A program made the position numbers and the translations under genes. From a virus, in IMG/VR virus record IMGVR_UViG_3300033571_014591, positions 1-64,000 of that record: a stretch of DNA of 64,000 bases; one strand, 5' to 3'. Numbering within the stretch: the first letter of the stretch is position 1; each line of letters opens with the position of its first letter. The notes under the pieces are model-generated. The model ran no database searches. It saw nothing but the letters and a program-made list of their open reading frames with translations, and had not been told where the DNA came from. Of the stretch, positions 7,647 through 15,199 are shown one piece after another.

Positions 7647-7653
7647 GTGGTCC

Positions 7654-7824
7654 TCAGGATCGTGGGTCGATTGCAGGCTCAATGTAGTCGCACTTGCCGC
7701 ACATCAAAACCGAGCCTGAGGCATGAACCCCAAGACGCCCGTGTGAGGGGTCATTGGCGCAGAGCCGCCCCGTGGTGGGGTTGCTCTGCTGCATGTCAAG
7801 TGCATGAACCAATGAGGTGGACAT
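7654..7824 (-). CDS. Small putative zinc-binding protein (56 aa)
   Basis: The ATG at 7824 abuts the TAA of the upstream 200-residue gene. The C-terminal part has a CGKC motif (LMCGKCDYIEP), with a single Cys plus His residues before it, suggesting a small zinc ribbon. Function is unknown. Confidence 0.6.
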   Translation of the reverse strand: MSTSLVHALDMQQSNPTTGRLCANDPSHGRLGVHASGSVLMCGKCDYIEPAIDPRS

Positions 7825-8426
7825 TAAGCGTTCTTCTGGAATGCGCTAACGAAGTAGCGAACCTTGCCGTTGGCAAACCAGCGCTTGCTGGAGTCAAACT
7901 CGTCCTTGATCCAGGACTGGGGATTGCCGTTGGCGTCCTTGGGGAAGTTCTCGGCCCCAGTGGTGTTCTCCTGCGTGTCCTTGTTGTAGGCCTCCCAGAC
8001 GAGCTGGAACTGGAACGGACGGCCTACTGCGGTCTTGAGGATGGCGCGGAGTTCAGCCTCGCTCTTGGGACGGGCATCAATGCCGCACGCACGGAGGAAG
8101 TCCATGACCTGCGAGCCGTTGCGCTTGGCGTACTTCTTTGAGGAGAGGCGGGTGAAGCGGACCTGATAGCCATTGGCCTGTGGGTCCATGATCTCAATGC
8201 TGTCGAGGACGACCTTCAGGTAGCCCTCCTGTGTGCGGCCGAAGGCGTTGTTGGGGCCGGTGACATCTGTGCCGTCATCGGGCAGCGATGTCAGACGACC
8301 GGTGTAGCGCCCTTCAGCGGGAGGGGCGAAGGACTTTGTTGGACCAGCAGAACCGCCATCCTCGTAGTTGTCGAAGTCGAGAATGTCGAAGGGGGTGAGG
8401 TCCATCTGCGCTACGTTTGCATCCAT
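7824..8426 (-). CDS. Unknown protein next to recombinase-like ATPase (200 aa)
   Basis: The start is ATG 8426 (MDANVAQMDL), preceded by GGAG nine bases upstream; an earlier in-frame start at 8441 lacks this. The body alternates beta-rich segments (GRYTGRLTSLP, YLKVVLDSIEI, FQFQLVWEAYN, WFANGKVRYFVS), a pattern compatible with an OB-fold or single-strand DNA-binding accessory protein. It is encoded directly after the Sak4/RecA-like ATPase, where phages often place an SSB-like partner. That role is inferred from context only. Confidence 0.65.
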   Translation of the reverse strand: MDANVAQMDLTPFDILDFDNYEDGGSAGPTKSFAPPAEGRYTGRLTSLPDDGTDVTGPNNAFGRTQEGYLKVVLDSIEIMDPQANGYQVRFTRLSSKKYAKRNGSQVMDFLRACGIDARPKSEAELRAILKTAVGRPFQFQLVWEAYNKDTQENTTGAENFPKDANGNPQSWIKDEFDSSKRWFANGKVRYFVSAFQKNA

Positions 8427-8478
8427 TTTTCTAATCTCCAATTAAAGTTAACAAAGACGACAAAGAAAGAAGGTGAAA

Positions 8479-9390
8479 TCAGAGTCCAAGGCGGCGTTTG
8501 ATTTCGTCTTCCGCTGCTGACTGCCGTTTATCGAGCAGCTCCAAGACTGTGACCAGTGAGGCTGGCTCAATCTTCTGTGGTACTGCAACCGCCGTGCCAG
8601 ATAGTGGCACCCGGCTGTTTGAGATGCCCTGAGCTAGACCCTTGGACTGCATCTCAACGTGTCGATCAGTATACAGCACGTGCTTGGCTGCCTGACCGGG
8701 TAAAACTTCGACGCCAATGCGGAAAGTGTACTTGAACCAGCGGGGGACTTCGCCTGCTTGGGCCTTGCCTGCCGTCTGGGGGCCGACAACCCCGCCGTTG
8801 GCGTCATCTTCACCTCGCCGGTCGCCAGCCGTCCAGAGCACGATGCCGGGGAGGAACTGGCTCTGCGTGGACTTCTCAAAGACCTGCTGCTGGACGACTG
8901 AGTAATGCGCCATGTTGTTGCTGCCGATCTTGAGATCTCGGTCGCCGTTGACGCCCTTGACGGTAAAGCTGAAGGCACCCCCGCCGCCGACATTGACGCC
9001 CTTGGAGGCTGCGTCCGATAACCAAGACATTTCGGCGTCAGCCATGGAGGTCATGCCCTCAAAAGCGTACAGGCCGATCTCGGCATCAACGCCAGGAGCC
9101 CACTTGCCGTCAACGAGCTTGTCGCCGCGCACTGCGTGGTCAATCCAGCTGAAGGGTTCACCGAACATGGGGATTGCGTCGATGATGCCTAGCTTAACAT
9201 AAGGCTTGATTGTTTCCCAGCCGCCTCGGTCTGCACTGTAGAGGCGAGTGCGAAGCTTGCGAGTTTTGAAGATGTATTCGGCCAGTTCACCAATCTGGGC
9301 CGTCTTGCCTGCACCAGTGGGGCCAAACAGGAGGATCGTGTTGTTATCGCTGACGACGATTTTGTTGGCGACGTGGTTTGTGAGTGACAT
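8479..9390 (-). CDS. Sak4/RecA-like P-loop ATPase
   Basis: A 303-residue ATPase with Walker A GPTGAGKT at residues 23-30, a RecA-like layout and a hydrophobic strand PGIVLWTAGD that may be the sensor strand. A Gly-rich loop (VNVGGGGAFSF) lies mid-protein. The small size and early position resemble phage single-strand annealing/recombinase ATPases of the Sak4 type, which pair ssDNA during replication and repair. It is cotranscribed with the putative SSB-like gene and lies in the same block as the polymerase and nuclease. The exact subfamily is not certain. Confidence 0.7.
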   Translation of the reverse strand: MSLTNHVANKIVVSDNNTILLFGPTGAGKTAQIGELAEYIFKTRKLRTRLYSADRGGWETIKPYVKLGIIDAIPMFGEPFSWIDHAVRGDKLVDGKWAPGVDAEIGLYAFEGMTSMADAEMSWLSDAASKGVNVGGGGAFSFTVKGVNGDRDLKIGSNNMAHYSVVQQQVFEKSTQSQFLPGIVLWTAGDRRGEDDANGGVVGPQTAGKAQAGEVPRWFKYTFRIGVEVLPGQAAKHVLYTDRHVEMQSKGLAQGISNSRVPLSGTAVAVPQKIEPASLVTVLELLDKRQSAAEDEIKRRLGL

Positions 9391-9403
9391 GCAGTTCCTT
9401 GGT

Positions 9404-9628
9404 TTAGTTTGATTCAGTTTGGTCTAATGAGTTGAGTATGGTGCTGAATTCATGACGTAGTAGTGTGACTGCATATTGTATGCCGTCAATCTTGCCTAAC
9501 CGGAAAATAATGTAACCTCCTAACCCTGCGATCGCTGCGCTCAGCAGAGGGTGAATCAGGGCACCGACCATGGCACCCACAGCGGCAACTGTGTTGATGA
9601 CGATTGCAGTCTTTTCTGTTCGGCTCAT
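9404..9628 (-). CDS. Small two-helix membrane protein (74 aa)
   Basis: Two adjacent hydrophobic stretches (IVINTVAAVGAMVGALI and LLSAAIAGLGGYIIF) form a likely membrane hairpin, followed by a polar tail. The stop of the upstream methyltransferase-like gene overlaps its ATG. Small size alone suggests holin-like or host-takeover roles, but its place among replication genes argues against a late lysis role. Function is unknown. Confidence 0.65.
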   Translation of the reverse strand: MSRTEKTAIVINTVAAVGAMVGALIHPLLSAAIAGLGGYIIFRLGKIDGIQYAVTLLRHEFSTILNSLDQTESN

Positions 9629-10212
9629 AGATTACTCCATTGAGAGGCCATGGCGTGGGCAATTCCCTCATAGGTGATAGAGCGCAGTTTCCACCGGTCT
9701 TCTGAGGGGCCAAGCTTGTTCTGCCCTGAGGGGGTCTGATTGTCCCAACGACCTGATTCTGGCAGAGCCAGCACGTTTGTGGGCTGCAGCAGGGGCAACC
9801 CTTTAAGCCAGAGGCATGTGGACTTGGATTCAGGATGTCCGAACTGCCAAGGTTGAATGATCTGGTCAGGTTTGCGGTAGAGCCTGCTCATGATGCCAAT
9901 GGGGTTCTCTACTGCAATGCGGTCGATGGACGCTGAGGCTAGCTTCATGAAGAAGTCAATTGATGCCTGCTGACGCCCATCTGCCTGCTTGGTTTTGAAC
10001 CACTTGGCCCCTGAGACTGCAAGGTCTGTGCAAGGTGGGTGGGCAATCATTAGGTCCCACTCACGGTCAAGGACTTCAAGCACATCACCCTGCATATGAT
10101 GATGTGAGTTGTCCTCAGCAGGGAGCAGGTCGCAGCTCCATGCTTCGTGGCCCAGGTTTGCAAAAGCACGCCTGACTACTCCGCTAAACTCACAGGCAAC
10201 CAGGACGCGCAT
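9625..10212 (-). CDS. C5 cytosine methyltransferase-like protein
   Basis: A compact 195-residue protein with hallmarks of DNA C5-methyltransferases. A SAM-binding start (VLVACEFSGVVRRAF) is followed by the catalytic PPC motif (HPPC, C61) and the ENP motif (VENP, 101-104). A classical target-recognition domain is absent, so it is shorter than host Dcm-type enzymes. Phages carry many such short forms. It may methylate phage DNA for protection or act on a nucleotide or another base position. It overlaps the next gene by 4 bp. Confidence 0.7.
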   Translation of the reverse strand: MRVLVACEFSGVVRRAFANLGHEAWSCDLLPAEDNSHHHMQGDVLEVLDREWDLMIAHPPCTDLAVSGAKWFKTKQADGRQQASIDFFMKLASASIDRIAVENPIGIMSRLYRKPDQIIQPWQFGHPESKSTCLWLKGLPLLQPTNVLALPESGRWDNQTPSGQNKLGPSEDRWKLRSITYEGIAHAMASQWSNL

Positions 10213-10377
10213 TTAATCCTCCTCAATATGTTCGGTAATTTCAAGGTCTACAAAGTGCATAGGATGAGCAATAATATGAACTACTGCAGCTGCGAAGGAG
10301 GTAAAAATGTGATCGTCTCCTTTTACTTCTGGGTCATCTGCACAGTCGTAGCAGTAATAGCGAACTTCATTGATCAT
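10213..10377 (-). CDS. Small protein with CxxC motif (54 aa)
   Basis: ATG at 10377 follows GGAG at seven bases, and the TAA directly precedes the methyltransferase-like gene's ATG. An N-terminal YYCYDC pair and later His residues (HIIAHPMHF) could bind zinc. It overlaps the upstream gene by 11 bp. Function is unknown. Confidence 0.65.
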   Translation of the reverse strand: MINEVRYYCYDCADDPEVKGDDHIFTSFAAAVVHIIAHPMHFVDLEITEHIEED

Positions 10378-10543
10378 CCCAGGTCTCCTTAAGAGCTAAT
10401 ATGTCCTCTTCTGCCTTTATTAAGCAGTCAGGGCACATATACTGCTCCTCATCTTCATTTATAGTAGGGCACAACCAGTTGGGGTCAGTGCATCTGTAGT
10501 AGTTACCGCAATAACATATATGTTCAGTGAGGTCGCACATCAT
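10367..10543 (-). CDS. Small zinc-ribbon-like protein (58 aa)
   Basis: Starts at ATG 10543, overlapping the nuclease stop as ATGA. Six Cys occur as CDLTEHICYC, CTDPNWLCP and CPDC, consistent with a structural zinc site. An acidic helical tail follows. Function is unknown; it belongs to the nuclease/methyltransferase operon. Confidence 0.65.
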   Translation of the reverse strand: MMCDLTEHICYCGNYYRCTDPNWLCPTINEDEEQYMCPDCLIKAEEDILALKETWDDQ

Positions 10544-11628
10544 TCAACCTCCAACTCGCTGATGTAACGCTTGAAGAGACCTGACCCCACCGGGTCGGCC
10601 TCGATGTGCGGAATCCAGCAGAGTTCTTCAAATTCACACCCGTAGCCGTAAGCTGGCTTGCAGTGTGAGAAGTTCTGCTTGTAGTGGGCTCTCAGGATGC
10701 CCTTGATGTCGTCAACTGTGGTGGCCTTTTGGAGGGCTTCTGAAGCATTGGCGACTTCAGCCTCCCGGATGAGCTGCTGGGCAAACCACTCGGAGGCGAT
10801 GTCCTCACGGTACATGATGGGTGCCGTCTGCGGGAACTGCTGACTGAGGAGTTCCTTGGGCATCTTGGCAACCCATTCTTCAAGGTCGGAGAATTCTTCG
10901 GCAGTGGAGAAGAGTTCCCAGCCTCGAGAGCGTTGGTATTCGTAGGAATACTGCGGCACCATGCCGAATTCCCTGTTGACCCAGCCGTAGTTGAAGATGG
11001 AGCGCTGAGTGTTGAGCTTTTCGTCCTTGTAGCCCTTGGAGAGGCCAATGACAATGCACCGCTCCACGTGGATATCTGCGGAGTGGTTAATGGCGTAAAG
11101 TGACGAATGCATCTGCACTGAGCGGCCCCAGGAGGCAATCCACTGCGGCTTGGTGGAGGAGGTGTTCTTGTAATCCACCATGCAGTAGTGGCCGTCGAAC
11201 TTGGACTTGAGCAGAAGGTCTTGACGGGCGCGGAATTTAAAGCCTCCAGGGCAGTCGAGCTCAATCCACTTCTCAGCCTCAACAAGGTCGTATTCGGCCA
11301 TCAGGAGAGGCCATACGGAGCGAATGAAGCCCCGCACTTGGCCCTCAACGAGTGCTGCCCAATCCCGGGCTGCGATCTGGTCCATGCCGCTGTCGAGGGC
11401 AGCCTGACGCACAGTGGCGCGGAGTGCCGTGAAGTCCACTGTGGAGGTCTTGGCATAGTCTTCCAGGGCTTTGTGGACTAGATTGCCGTGCAGCAGGGGC
11501 CATGCATCACGAATGCACTGAAGACCCGTGCCGCCCCACTCCCTGCTGAGGTAGCGTTTGCGACGGCACTCTTCGTCGGACGATGCGCGGGTGTAGCTAA
11601 ACAGTCGGAGTGGTTTGGTTTCGCTCAT
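10540..11628 (-). CDS. PD-(D/E)XK nuclease, Cas4/RecB-like, probable Fe-S protein
   Basis: A 362-residue nuclease with a RecB-family active site: D137 in FRARQDLLL and the D152-Y-K154 pair in MVDYKN. Cysteines at the N-terminus (ECRRKRYLS) and a C-terminal cluster (CKPAYGYGCEFEELC) match the Fe-S arrangement of Cas4 and AddB-type nucleases. Such enzymes process DNA ends in recombination. With the Sak4-like ATPase nearby it may form a phage recombination module. ATG at 11628 overlaps the upstream Cys-rich gene. Confidence 0.85.
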   Translation of the reverse strand: MSETKPLRLFSYTRASSDEECRRKRYLSREWGGTGLQCIRDAWPLLHGNLVHKALEDYAKTSTVDFTALRATVRQAALDSGMDQIAARDWAALVEGQVRGFIRSVWPLLMAEYDLVEAEKWIELDCPGGFKFRARQDLLLKSKFDGHYCMVDYKNTSSTKPQWIASWGRSVQMHSSLYAINHSADIHVERCIVIGLSKGYKDEKLNTQRSIFNYGWVNREFGMVPQYSYEYQRSRGWELFSTAEEFSDLEEWVAKMPKELLSQQFPQTAPIMYREDIASEWFAQQLIREAEVANASEALQKATTVDDIKGILRAHYKQNFSHCKPAYGYGCEFEELCWIPHIEADPVGSGLFKRYISELEVE

Positions 11629-11785
11629 CTTTTAATCTCTCTAAGGCAGCTTCAGCCCGGTGCTGGGCACACACCCAATTGGCACCGGGGTCGCAGCCGC
11701 ACGGTCTGGCTGACTCATGATAAGTGGAGCATTCCCCTCCATCACAGCAGCTTTCGTTGAACACTTCAGTAGTTAGCTTGCCCAT
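11597..11785 (-). CDS. Small Cys-rich protein (62 aa)
   Basis: Six Cys and two His occur in the first 45 residues (SCCDGGEC, CGC, CAQH), suggesting one or two metal sites. A charged helical tail follows that overlaps the nuclease start by 32 bp. No family is recognised. Confidence 0.6.
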   Translation of the reverse strand: MGKLTTEVFNESCCDGGECSTYHESARPCGCDPGANWVCAQHRAEAALERLKDERNQTTPTV

Positions 11786-11856
11786 AGTTTAATTAGCTCC
11801 TGCAGCTGTTCGTCAGTGTACACTTGGCTCATGAAGTAGAGGAGGGGAAACTCCAT
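11773..11856 (-). CDS. Possible micro-protein (27 aa)
   Basis: An ATG at 11856 just after the upstream gene's stop opens a 27-codon frame overlapping the next start by 13 bp. A second ATG lies inside. No Shine-Dalgarno is visible, so it is listed only because it fills the gap neatly. Confidence 0.3.
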   Translation of the reverse strand: MEFPLLYFMSQVYTDEQLQELIKLWAS

Positions 11857-11857
11857 T

Positions 11858-12055
11858 TTAGCCTACTTTTGAGCCCTGCGCTGGGCCTTTGAGGTCCACC
11901 AAAGTGGCGTCCTGAAGGAAGCGGTTGCGGTCAAACTGGGGGTTAATCAGAGTGAAGTAGCTTGCCATCTGCTCTGCATTAACCATGCCGCCCCCCTGCT
12001 TGAGGAGGGCAGCGATTGCAATGAAGTGCTTCTTGGTGAACATTGGGTATGCCAT
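11858..12055 (-). CDS. Small protein, unknown (65 aa)
   Basis: A helical protein starting MAYPMFTKKHFIAIAALLKQ, a pattern I associate with small conserved phage proteins beside replication genes. ATG at 12055 follows AGGAGGACTTAAATC, a strong ribosome binding site. No catalytic motif is visible. Confidence 0.65.
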   Translation of the reverse strand: MAYPMFTKKHFIAIAALLKQGGGMVNAEQMASYFTLINPQFDRNRFLQDATLVDLKGPAQGSKVG

Positions 12056-12072
12056 GATTTAAGTCCTCCTAA

Positions 12073-12729
12073 TTAAACTGCGCGGAGCCAGTTAATCTGG
12101 CCCTTCTTGAGGTTCTTGCTGCCGTGGTAGACGAGTCCAATCTTGAGCTCACCGTTGATGGCAGGTGAGTCGTTGATGTTGCCGTCAATGTAGCCAGCGG
12201 CGATACGGTCACTGTCGGTGGCGAAGATTCTCGAATGTGATTTAGTTAAATCGATGTCCTTGTCCATGATGCCGCCAGCAGACTGGATAATCTGCAGATT
12301 GGACGGCACTCCATTGAAGTTCAGGTGCAGCGACTTCGTGTAGGCGTAGAACTTCTTCTCCGGGAAGAGTTCTGCCAGCTTAATCCACACGTTCAGGTAG
12401 GCCTGATTGAAGAAGTCACCTGAATCGTGCAGCCGGATGGAGGTCTGCTTGATCTGCTTGAGGTCAGCAATGGCCTTGGCCCGGAAGTCTTTGAGGCTCT
12501 TTCGGATGATGCCCAGGTTGAATTCTCTGGTGGCTGCCACGGAGGGCATCACGTAGTAGCCTTGTCGGGCGTAGCAGACAGTGGCGCAGCCCCCGGCTTT
12601 GGGGCACACCGTGAAGCCGTCTGCGGAGCGAAAGGCTGGCAGGTTGAAGCTGACGGTGTTGGTTTTCTTCAGCTTGCTGTTGTTGAAGGACCATTTTAGG
12701 TTCAGTTTAGATTTCATGGTTGTGTTCAC
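12073..12729 (-). CDS. GP88-like protein
   Basis: About 218 residues with a conserved Cys-rich centre (CPKAGGCATVCYARQGYY, residues 42-59) and a downstream LHDSGDFFNQAYLNVW block. Together these match the phage 'gene product 88' family as I recall it. Function in that family is not established. The CxxxxxCxxxCY spacing suggests bound metal or an Fe-S cluster. The frame starts at GTG 12729 or ATG 12717; neither has a clear Shine-Dalgarno. It is the last AT-richer gene before the GC-rich cassette upstream. Confidence 0.7.
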   Translation of the reverse strand: MNTTMKSKLNLKWSFNNSKLKKTNTVSFNLPAFRSADGFTVCPKAGGCATVCYARQGYYVMPSVAATREFNLGIIRKSLKDFRAKAIADLKQIKQTSIRLHDSGDFFNQAYLNVWIKLAELFPEKKFYAYTKSLHLNFNGVPSNLQIIQSAGGIMDKDIDLTKSHSRIFATDSDRIAAGYIDGNINDSPAINGELKIGLVYHGSKNLKKGQINWLRAV

Positions 12730-12774
12730 TCAGTTCTGATTTTCATCATCATCTAAATAGTTGTCCGCTGCAGC

Positions 12775-12861
12775 TCACTCATGGCTGGTCCTCCGACGCA
12801 CGAAGTTGATCAACCACGCGCCAACCGCCACGCCGTAGGTGAATGACAACCAGTGGCTCAT
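12775..12861 (-). CDS. Single-helix membrane peptide (28 aa)
   Basis: ATG at 12861 is preceded by GGAGGACCGGAC, a strong Shine-Dalgarno that is also the end of the upstream gene. The peptide has one hydrophobic helix (LSFTYGVAVGAWLINFV) followed by RRR, giving a predictable cytoplasmic tail. Function is unknown. Confidence 0.55.
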   Translation of the reverse strand: MSHWLSFTYGVAVGAWLINFVRRRTSHE

Positions 12862-13025
12862 GTCCGGTCCTCCGGTGTCCTCAACAAGGTTTCAGCGCCA
12901 CGGCCCCACATCTCGTGCTTTTCCAGAAGGGATTCAGCCAGACCGACCGTGAGTGCCGTGAGTAGACCAGCCACCATAAAGAACGGCCAGAACGCCAACC
13001 AGACGAGATAGCGCCACGTTCTCAT
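12858..13025 (-). CDS. Small membrane protein (55 aa)
   Basis: The start is ATG 13025 (MRTWRYLVW), directly after CCGGAGGACCG; an upstream extension of the frame overlaps another gene and is unlikely. A strong hydrophobic segment (YLVWLAFWPFFMVAGLLTALTVGL) spans the membrane once or as a short hairpin. It ends in TPEDRT, encoded by the recurring junction sequence of this cassette. Confidence 0.6.
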   Translation of the reverse strand: MRTWRYLVWLAFWPFFMVAGLLTALTVGLAESLLEKHEMWGRGAETLLRTPEDRT

Positions 13026-13543
13026 CGGTCCTCCGGTGTCTGGGGTGACGTGGGGGTGAGGGCCGCTTTCGCGCAGTCCCGTAGCCATGCCCCTTCGTCG
13101 GTATCGCCACACAACGTGGCGTTAGCGATATGAGTCAACGCCTGCTCCACGGCGGTGAGGCGCGAGCGCACCTGCGTGAGTTCGGCGGCTTCAGCCTCGG
13201 ACTTCGCCACCATCGCGTCACGCTCCTGCTGCCACTCGGCCTGCTCTTTCGCGTGGTCTGTCCCGTGGTAGGACTCGCGCCACATGTCCCGTTCCGCCTT
13301 CAGGTCCGCGATCTCCTGCGCCTGCGCCGCGAGGGCGTCACGGTGCTGCTGGCGTTCGCGGGTGAGGATGGCACGGCCGCCCTCAATGATCTGCCGCAAC
13401 TCCTTCGCCACTGACGGCACCAGCGGATAGCGTGGCCCTCCAGCCTGTTGTCCACCAGGAGGACGCAGCGCGTTTGCCTCTACCCACTCCGCGAGGTATT
13501 CCCACGGGTCGATCGGCTCGGGGGTGTCCTTAGTCTCCGTCAT
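13022..13543 (-). CDS. Coiled-coil protein (173 aa), unknown
   Basis: Start ATG 13543 (MTETKDTPEP) follows GGAGAGCGCCG. After a Pro-rich N-terminus (WEYLAEWVEANALRPPGG) residues 50-140 form a long Glu/Ala/Gln-rich coiled coil. A small domain with two Cys (LCGDTDEGAWLRDC) closes the protein, ending TPEDR. Codon use is strongly GC-rich, unlike the flanking genes outside the cassette. Confidence 0.65.
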   Translation of the reverse strand: MTETKDTPEPIDPWEYLAEWVEANALRPPGGQQAGGPRYPLVPSVAKELRQIIEGGRAILTRERQQHRDALAAQAQEIADLKAERDMWRESYHGTDHAKEQAEWQQERDAMVAKSEAEAAELTQVRSRLTAVEQALTHIANATLCGDTDEGAWLRDCAKAALTPTSPQTPEDR

Positions 13544-13944
13544 CGGCGCTCTCCTGTCAGGCGGGTGATCTCCAACGGTTTGCCGCAGTAGGGGCAATGC
13601 TTCCACATGTCGTTTACCCGCTGATGGAACGCTTGCGGACTCGACGCCGACGCGCAGCCGTTCGTCCACGCCCCGGCCATCTCCTGATGCCACTCGCATG
13701 TCTCCTGCGCCGTCACGGTCGCCTGCGCCTCAAGGAGGCGGCGGGTCAGCTCGGCCCGTTCGTCCAGCCAGCTTTCCCGCTCCTCGGCGTGATTGGCCTC
13801 GACCTGGGCGCGGGTGGTGTCTACCGCATCTGCGTGGTAGAGCGTGGCTTCCGTCGCACCGCTCTGGAGGTCGCTCATCAGCAGTAACTTGAATGGCTTC
13901 ACTGCGTCCCACGGGGACGGCTGCTTGTCACTTAAAGTGGTCAT
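13540..13944 (-). CDS. Coiled-coil protein with C-terminal zinc knuckle (134 aa)
   Basis: A helical mid-region (QVEANHAEERESWLDERAEL) precedes CEWHQEMAGAWTNGC and a C-terminal CPYCGKPLEI. That tail is a common zinc-ribbon ending in small phage proteins. The GC-rich codon use is shared with its two downstream neighbours. Stop and start overlap as ATGA with the next gene. Function is unknown. Confidence 0.65.
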   Translation of the reverse strand: MTTLSDKQPSPWDAVKPFKLLLMSDLQSGATEATLYHADAVDTTRAQVEANHAEERESWLDERAELTRRLLEAQATVTAQETCEWHQEMAGAWTNGCASASSPQAFHQRVNDMWKHCPYCGKPLEITRLTGERR

Positions 13945-14228
13945 CTATCACCCCGGTTCCAGTAGGTATTCCACACGGCAGTTCTGACTGTTCGGGGCAG
14001 CTGGGCCTCATGGAGGGCTCTTTCAAGTGAAAGCTTACGGCCCTGCTCTTTACTGAAGATGTCCTCCTTAAGGCAGGCTGCGAGGGAATTAAAGTCCTCT
14101 CCGTTCACCCTGAGGAGGCAACTTGTAATGTCTGTAATGACCTTACCCGGTTTCACCTCAAAATTAGCGTCTCTGGTGTGCCGAAATGTAAACTCAACCT
14201 CATATGGTCCGACGACTGTTTTAAACAT
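13941..14228 (-). CDS. Unknown protein (95 aa)
   Basis: Start ATG 14228 (MFKTVVGPYEVEF) is preceded by GAGGGGC; the longer open frame upstream overlaps another gene. A beta-rich N-terminus and helical C-terminus suggest a small folded domain. Codon use returns to the AT-richer style here, marking the edge of the GC-rich cassette. No family is recognised. Confidence 0.6.
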   Translation of the reverse strand: MFKTVVGPYEVEFTFRHTRDANFEVKPGKVITDITSCLLRVNGEDFNSLAACLKEDIFSKEQGRKLSLERALHEAQLPRTVRTAVWNTYWNRGDR

Positions 14229-14469
14229 TTTTAGCCCCTCTAGAATTGTACATTCCGTACTTAGATGCCCACATCTTGGCAGCCTGCTCCAAATCACCCC
14301 GTAGAAGCTCTTTATGGGCTCTACAGACGACTTTCTTTCCGCACCGGTATATCCCCCTACCCCCGCAGACATCGCACGTCTTACGCCAGTATGGGGCGTC
14401 TGGCGGGGGTCCGGCAATTTGGTCAGCTGGCTGCCTCCAAAACTGCTTGCCACCTTTCTTATTCGCCAC
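14221..14469 (-). CDS. Small zinc-finger protein, DnaJ-like CxxCxGxG (82 aa)
   Basis: The central CDVCGGRGIYRCGKKVVC segment resembles one DnaJ-type CxxCxGxG zinc module. It is flanked by a Lys/Arg-rich N-terminus and a helical tail. It overlaps neighbours on both sides by about 10 bp, as expected in this operon. Function is unknown. Confidence 0.65.
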   Translation of the reverse strand: MANKKGGKQFWRQPADQIAGPPPDAPYWRKTCDVCGGRGIYRCGKKVVCRAHKELLRGDLEQAAKMWASKYGMYNSRGAKNV

Positions 14470-14635
14470 GGGGATCCTTTCTGTTGAGCCACGCCTTAAG
14501 GTGCATTAAGTCTAAAGCCGCATAAACCCTGCCCAGCTCGTCAATAAGCTTAACTGCCTTGGCACAGGTCGCTGAGCAGGCTTGCTGGTTATCCACAATG
14601 GGCTCGAACAGACTTTTGCACACTTTACACCTCAT
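14459..14635 (-). CDS. Small zinc-finger protein (58 aa)
   Basis: Start ATG 14635 (MRCKVCKSLFEP) follows GGAGTCACG. CKVC and CSATC give a four-Cys site with the look of a MYND- or HNH-type knuckle, followed by a helix. It is the first gene downstream of the TGGCCA-repeat intergenic region, so its promoter probably lies there. Confidence 0.65.
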   Translation of the reverse strand: MRCKVCKSLFEPIVDNQQACSATCAKAVKLIDELGRVYAALDLMHLKAWLNRKDPRGE

Positions 14636-14639
14636 CGTG

Positions 14640-14990
14640 ACTCCTCCAAACCTGCTTGGCCACATTTGGCCAGTCCGTGGCCAATTTTGCTGAAATCATC
14701 AGATTTGCTGAATAAAAACGCGATTGGCCACGCTATTGGCCATTTTCAGGATTTGGCCAGTCACTTTCAAATTTCCTAATGCTTTCATCGATTTGACCCC
14801 CAAAAACGTGGCCAATTTCATTTCCAGAATTCTTTGGCCAATTGGCCAGCTCACTTGGCCAACTCGCCAAAACATTAGGAAAACCACCACATTGGCCTAC
14901 TGGCAGTGTTGGCCAGGCCAAGTGGCCACTACTATATACTCTAAAGGATATTGTAGTAGGCCTTTTTAGAGCCTACACATACAATAGATA
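14640..14990. repeat. TGGCCA repeat array, candidate replication origin or operator
   Basis: No supported gene lies in this 350-bp gap. It holds twelve exact copies of the palindrome TGGCCA starting at 14657, 14667, 14678, 14725, 14737, 14754, 14809, 14835, 14843, 14856, 14910 and 14923. They fall in four clusters with many copies 8-13 bp apart; TTGGCCAATTGGCCA is at 14834-14848. A CCTAATG/CATTAGG pair brackets the middle. It is immediately downstream of the RepA-like helicase gene, with only one small gene between. Iteron-like origin, operator array or promoter region are the options. Confidence 0.7.
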
Positions 14991-15197
14991 CTACCTGTCT
15001 TGGTTGTATTCTTCCCATGTGTCACAGCCCCCGTCAGCGAGCCTCTGCAGGCGTTCGTGACGGGAGAGCCGTCTAGCCTCCACCTCACGCTTGATCTCGC
15101 TCCTACAGTCCCCGCAGAAGCCGTATGCGTCCATCCAGACGTCGATGTAGCTCATGCCGCAGCGGTTGCAGGGAACTTCTTCGCCTTCGATCTGCAT
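14991..15197 (-). CDS. Small zinc-ribbon protein (68 aa)
   Basis: Start ATG 15197 (MQIEGEEVPC) is chosen because AAGGA lies six bases upstream. CNRC and CGDC, 20 residues apart, form a classic zinc ribbon. A basic helical tail follows (IKREVEARRLSRHERL). It lies between the helicase gene and the TGGCCA array, so it could be a DNA-binding accessory factor; this is inference. Confidence 0.7.
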   Translation of the reverse strand: MQIEGEEVPCNRCGMSYIDVWMDAYGFCGDCRSEIKREVEARRLSRHERLQRLADGGCDTWEEYNQDR

Positions 15198-15199
15198 AA

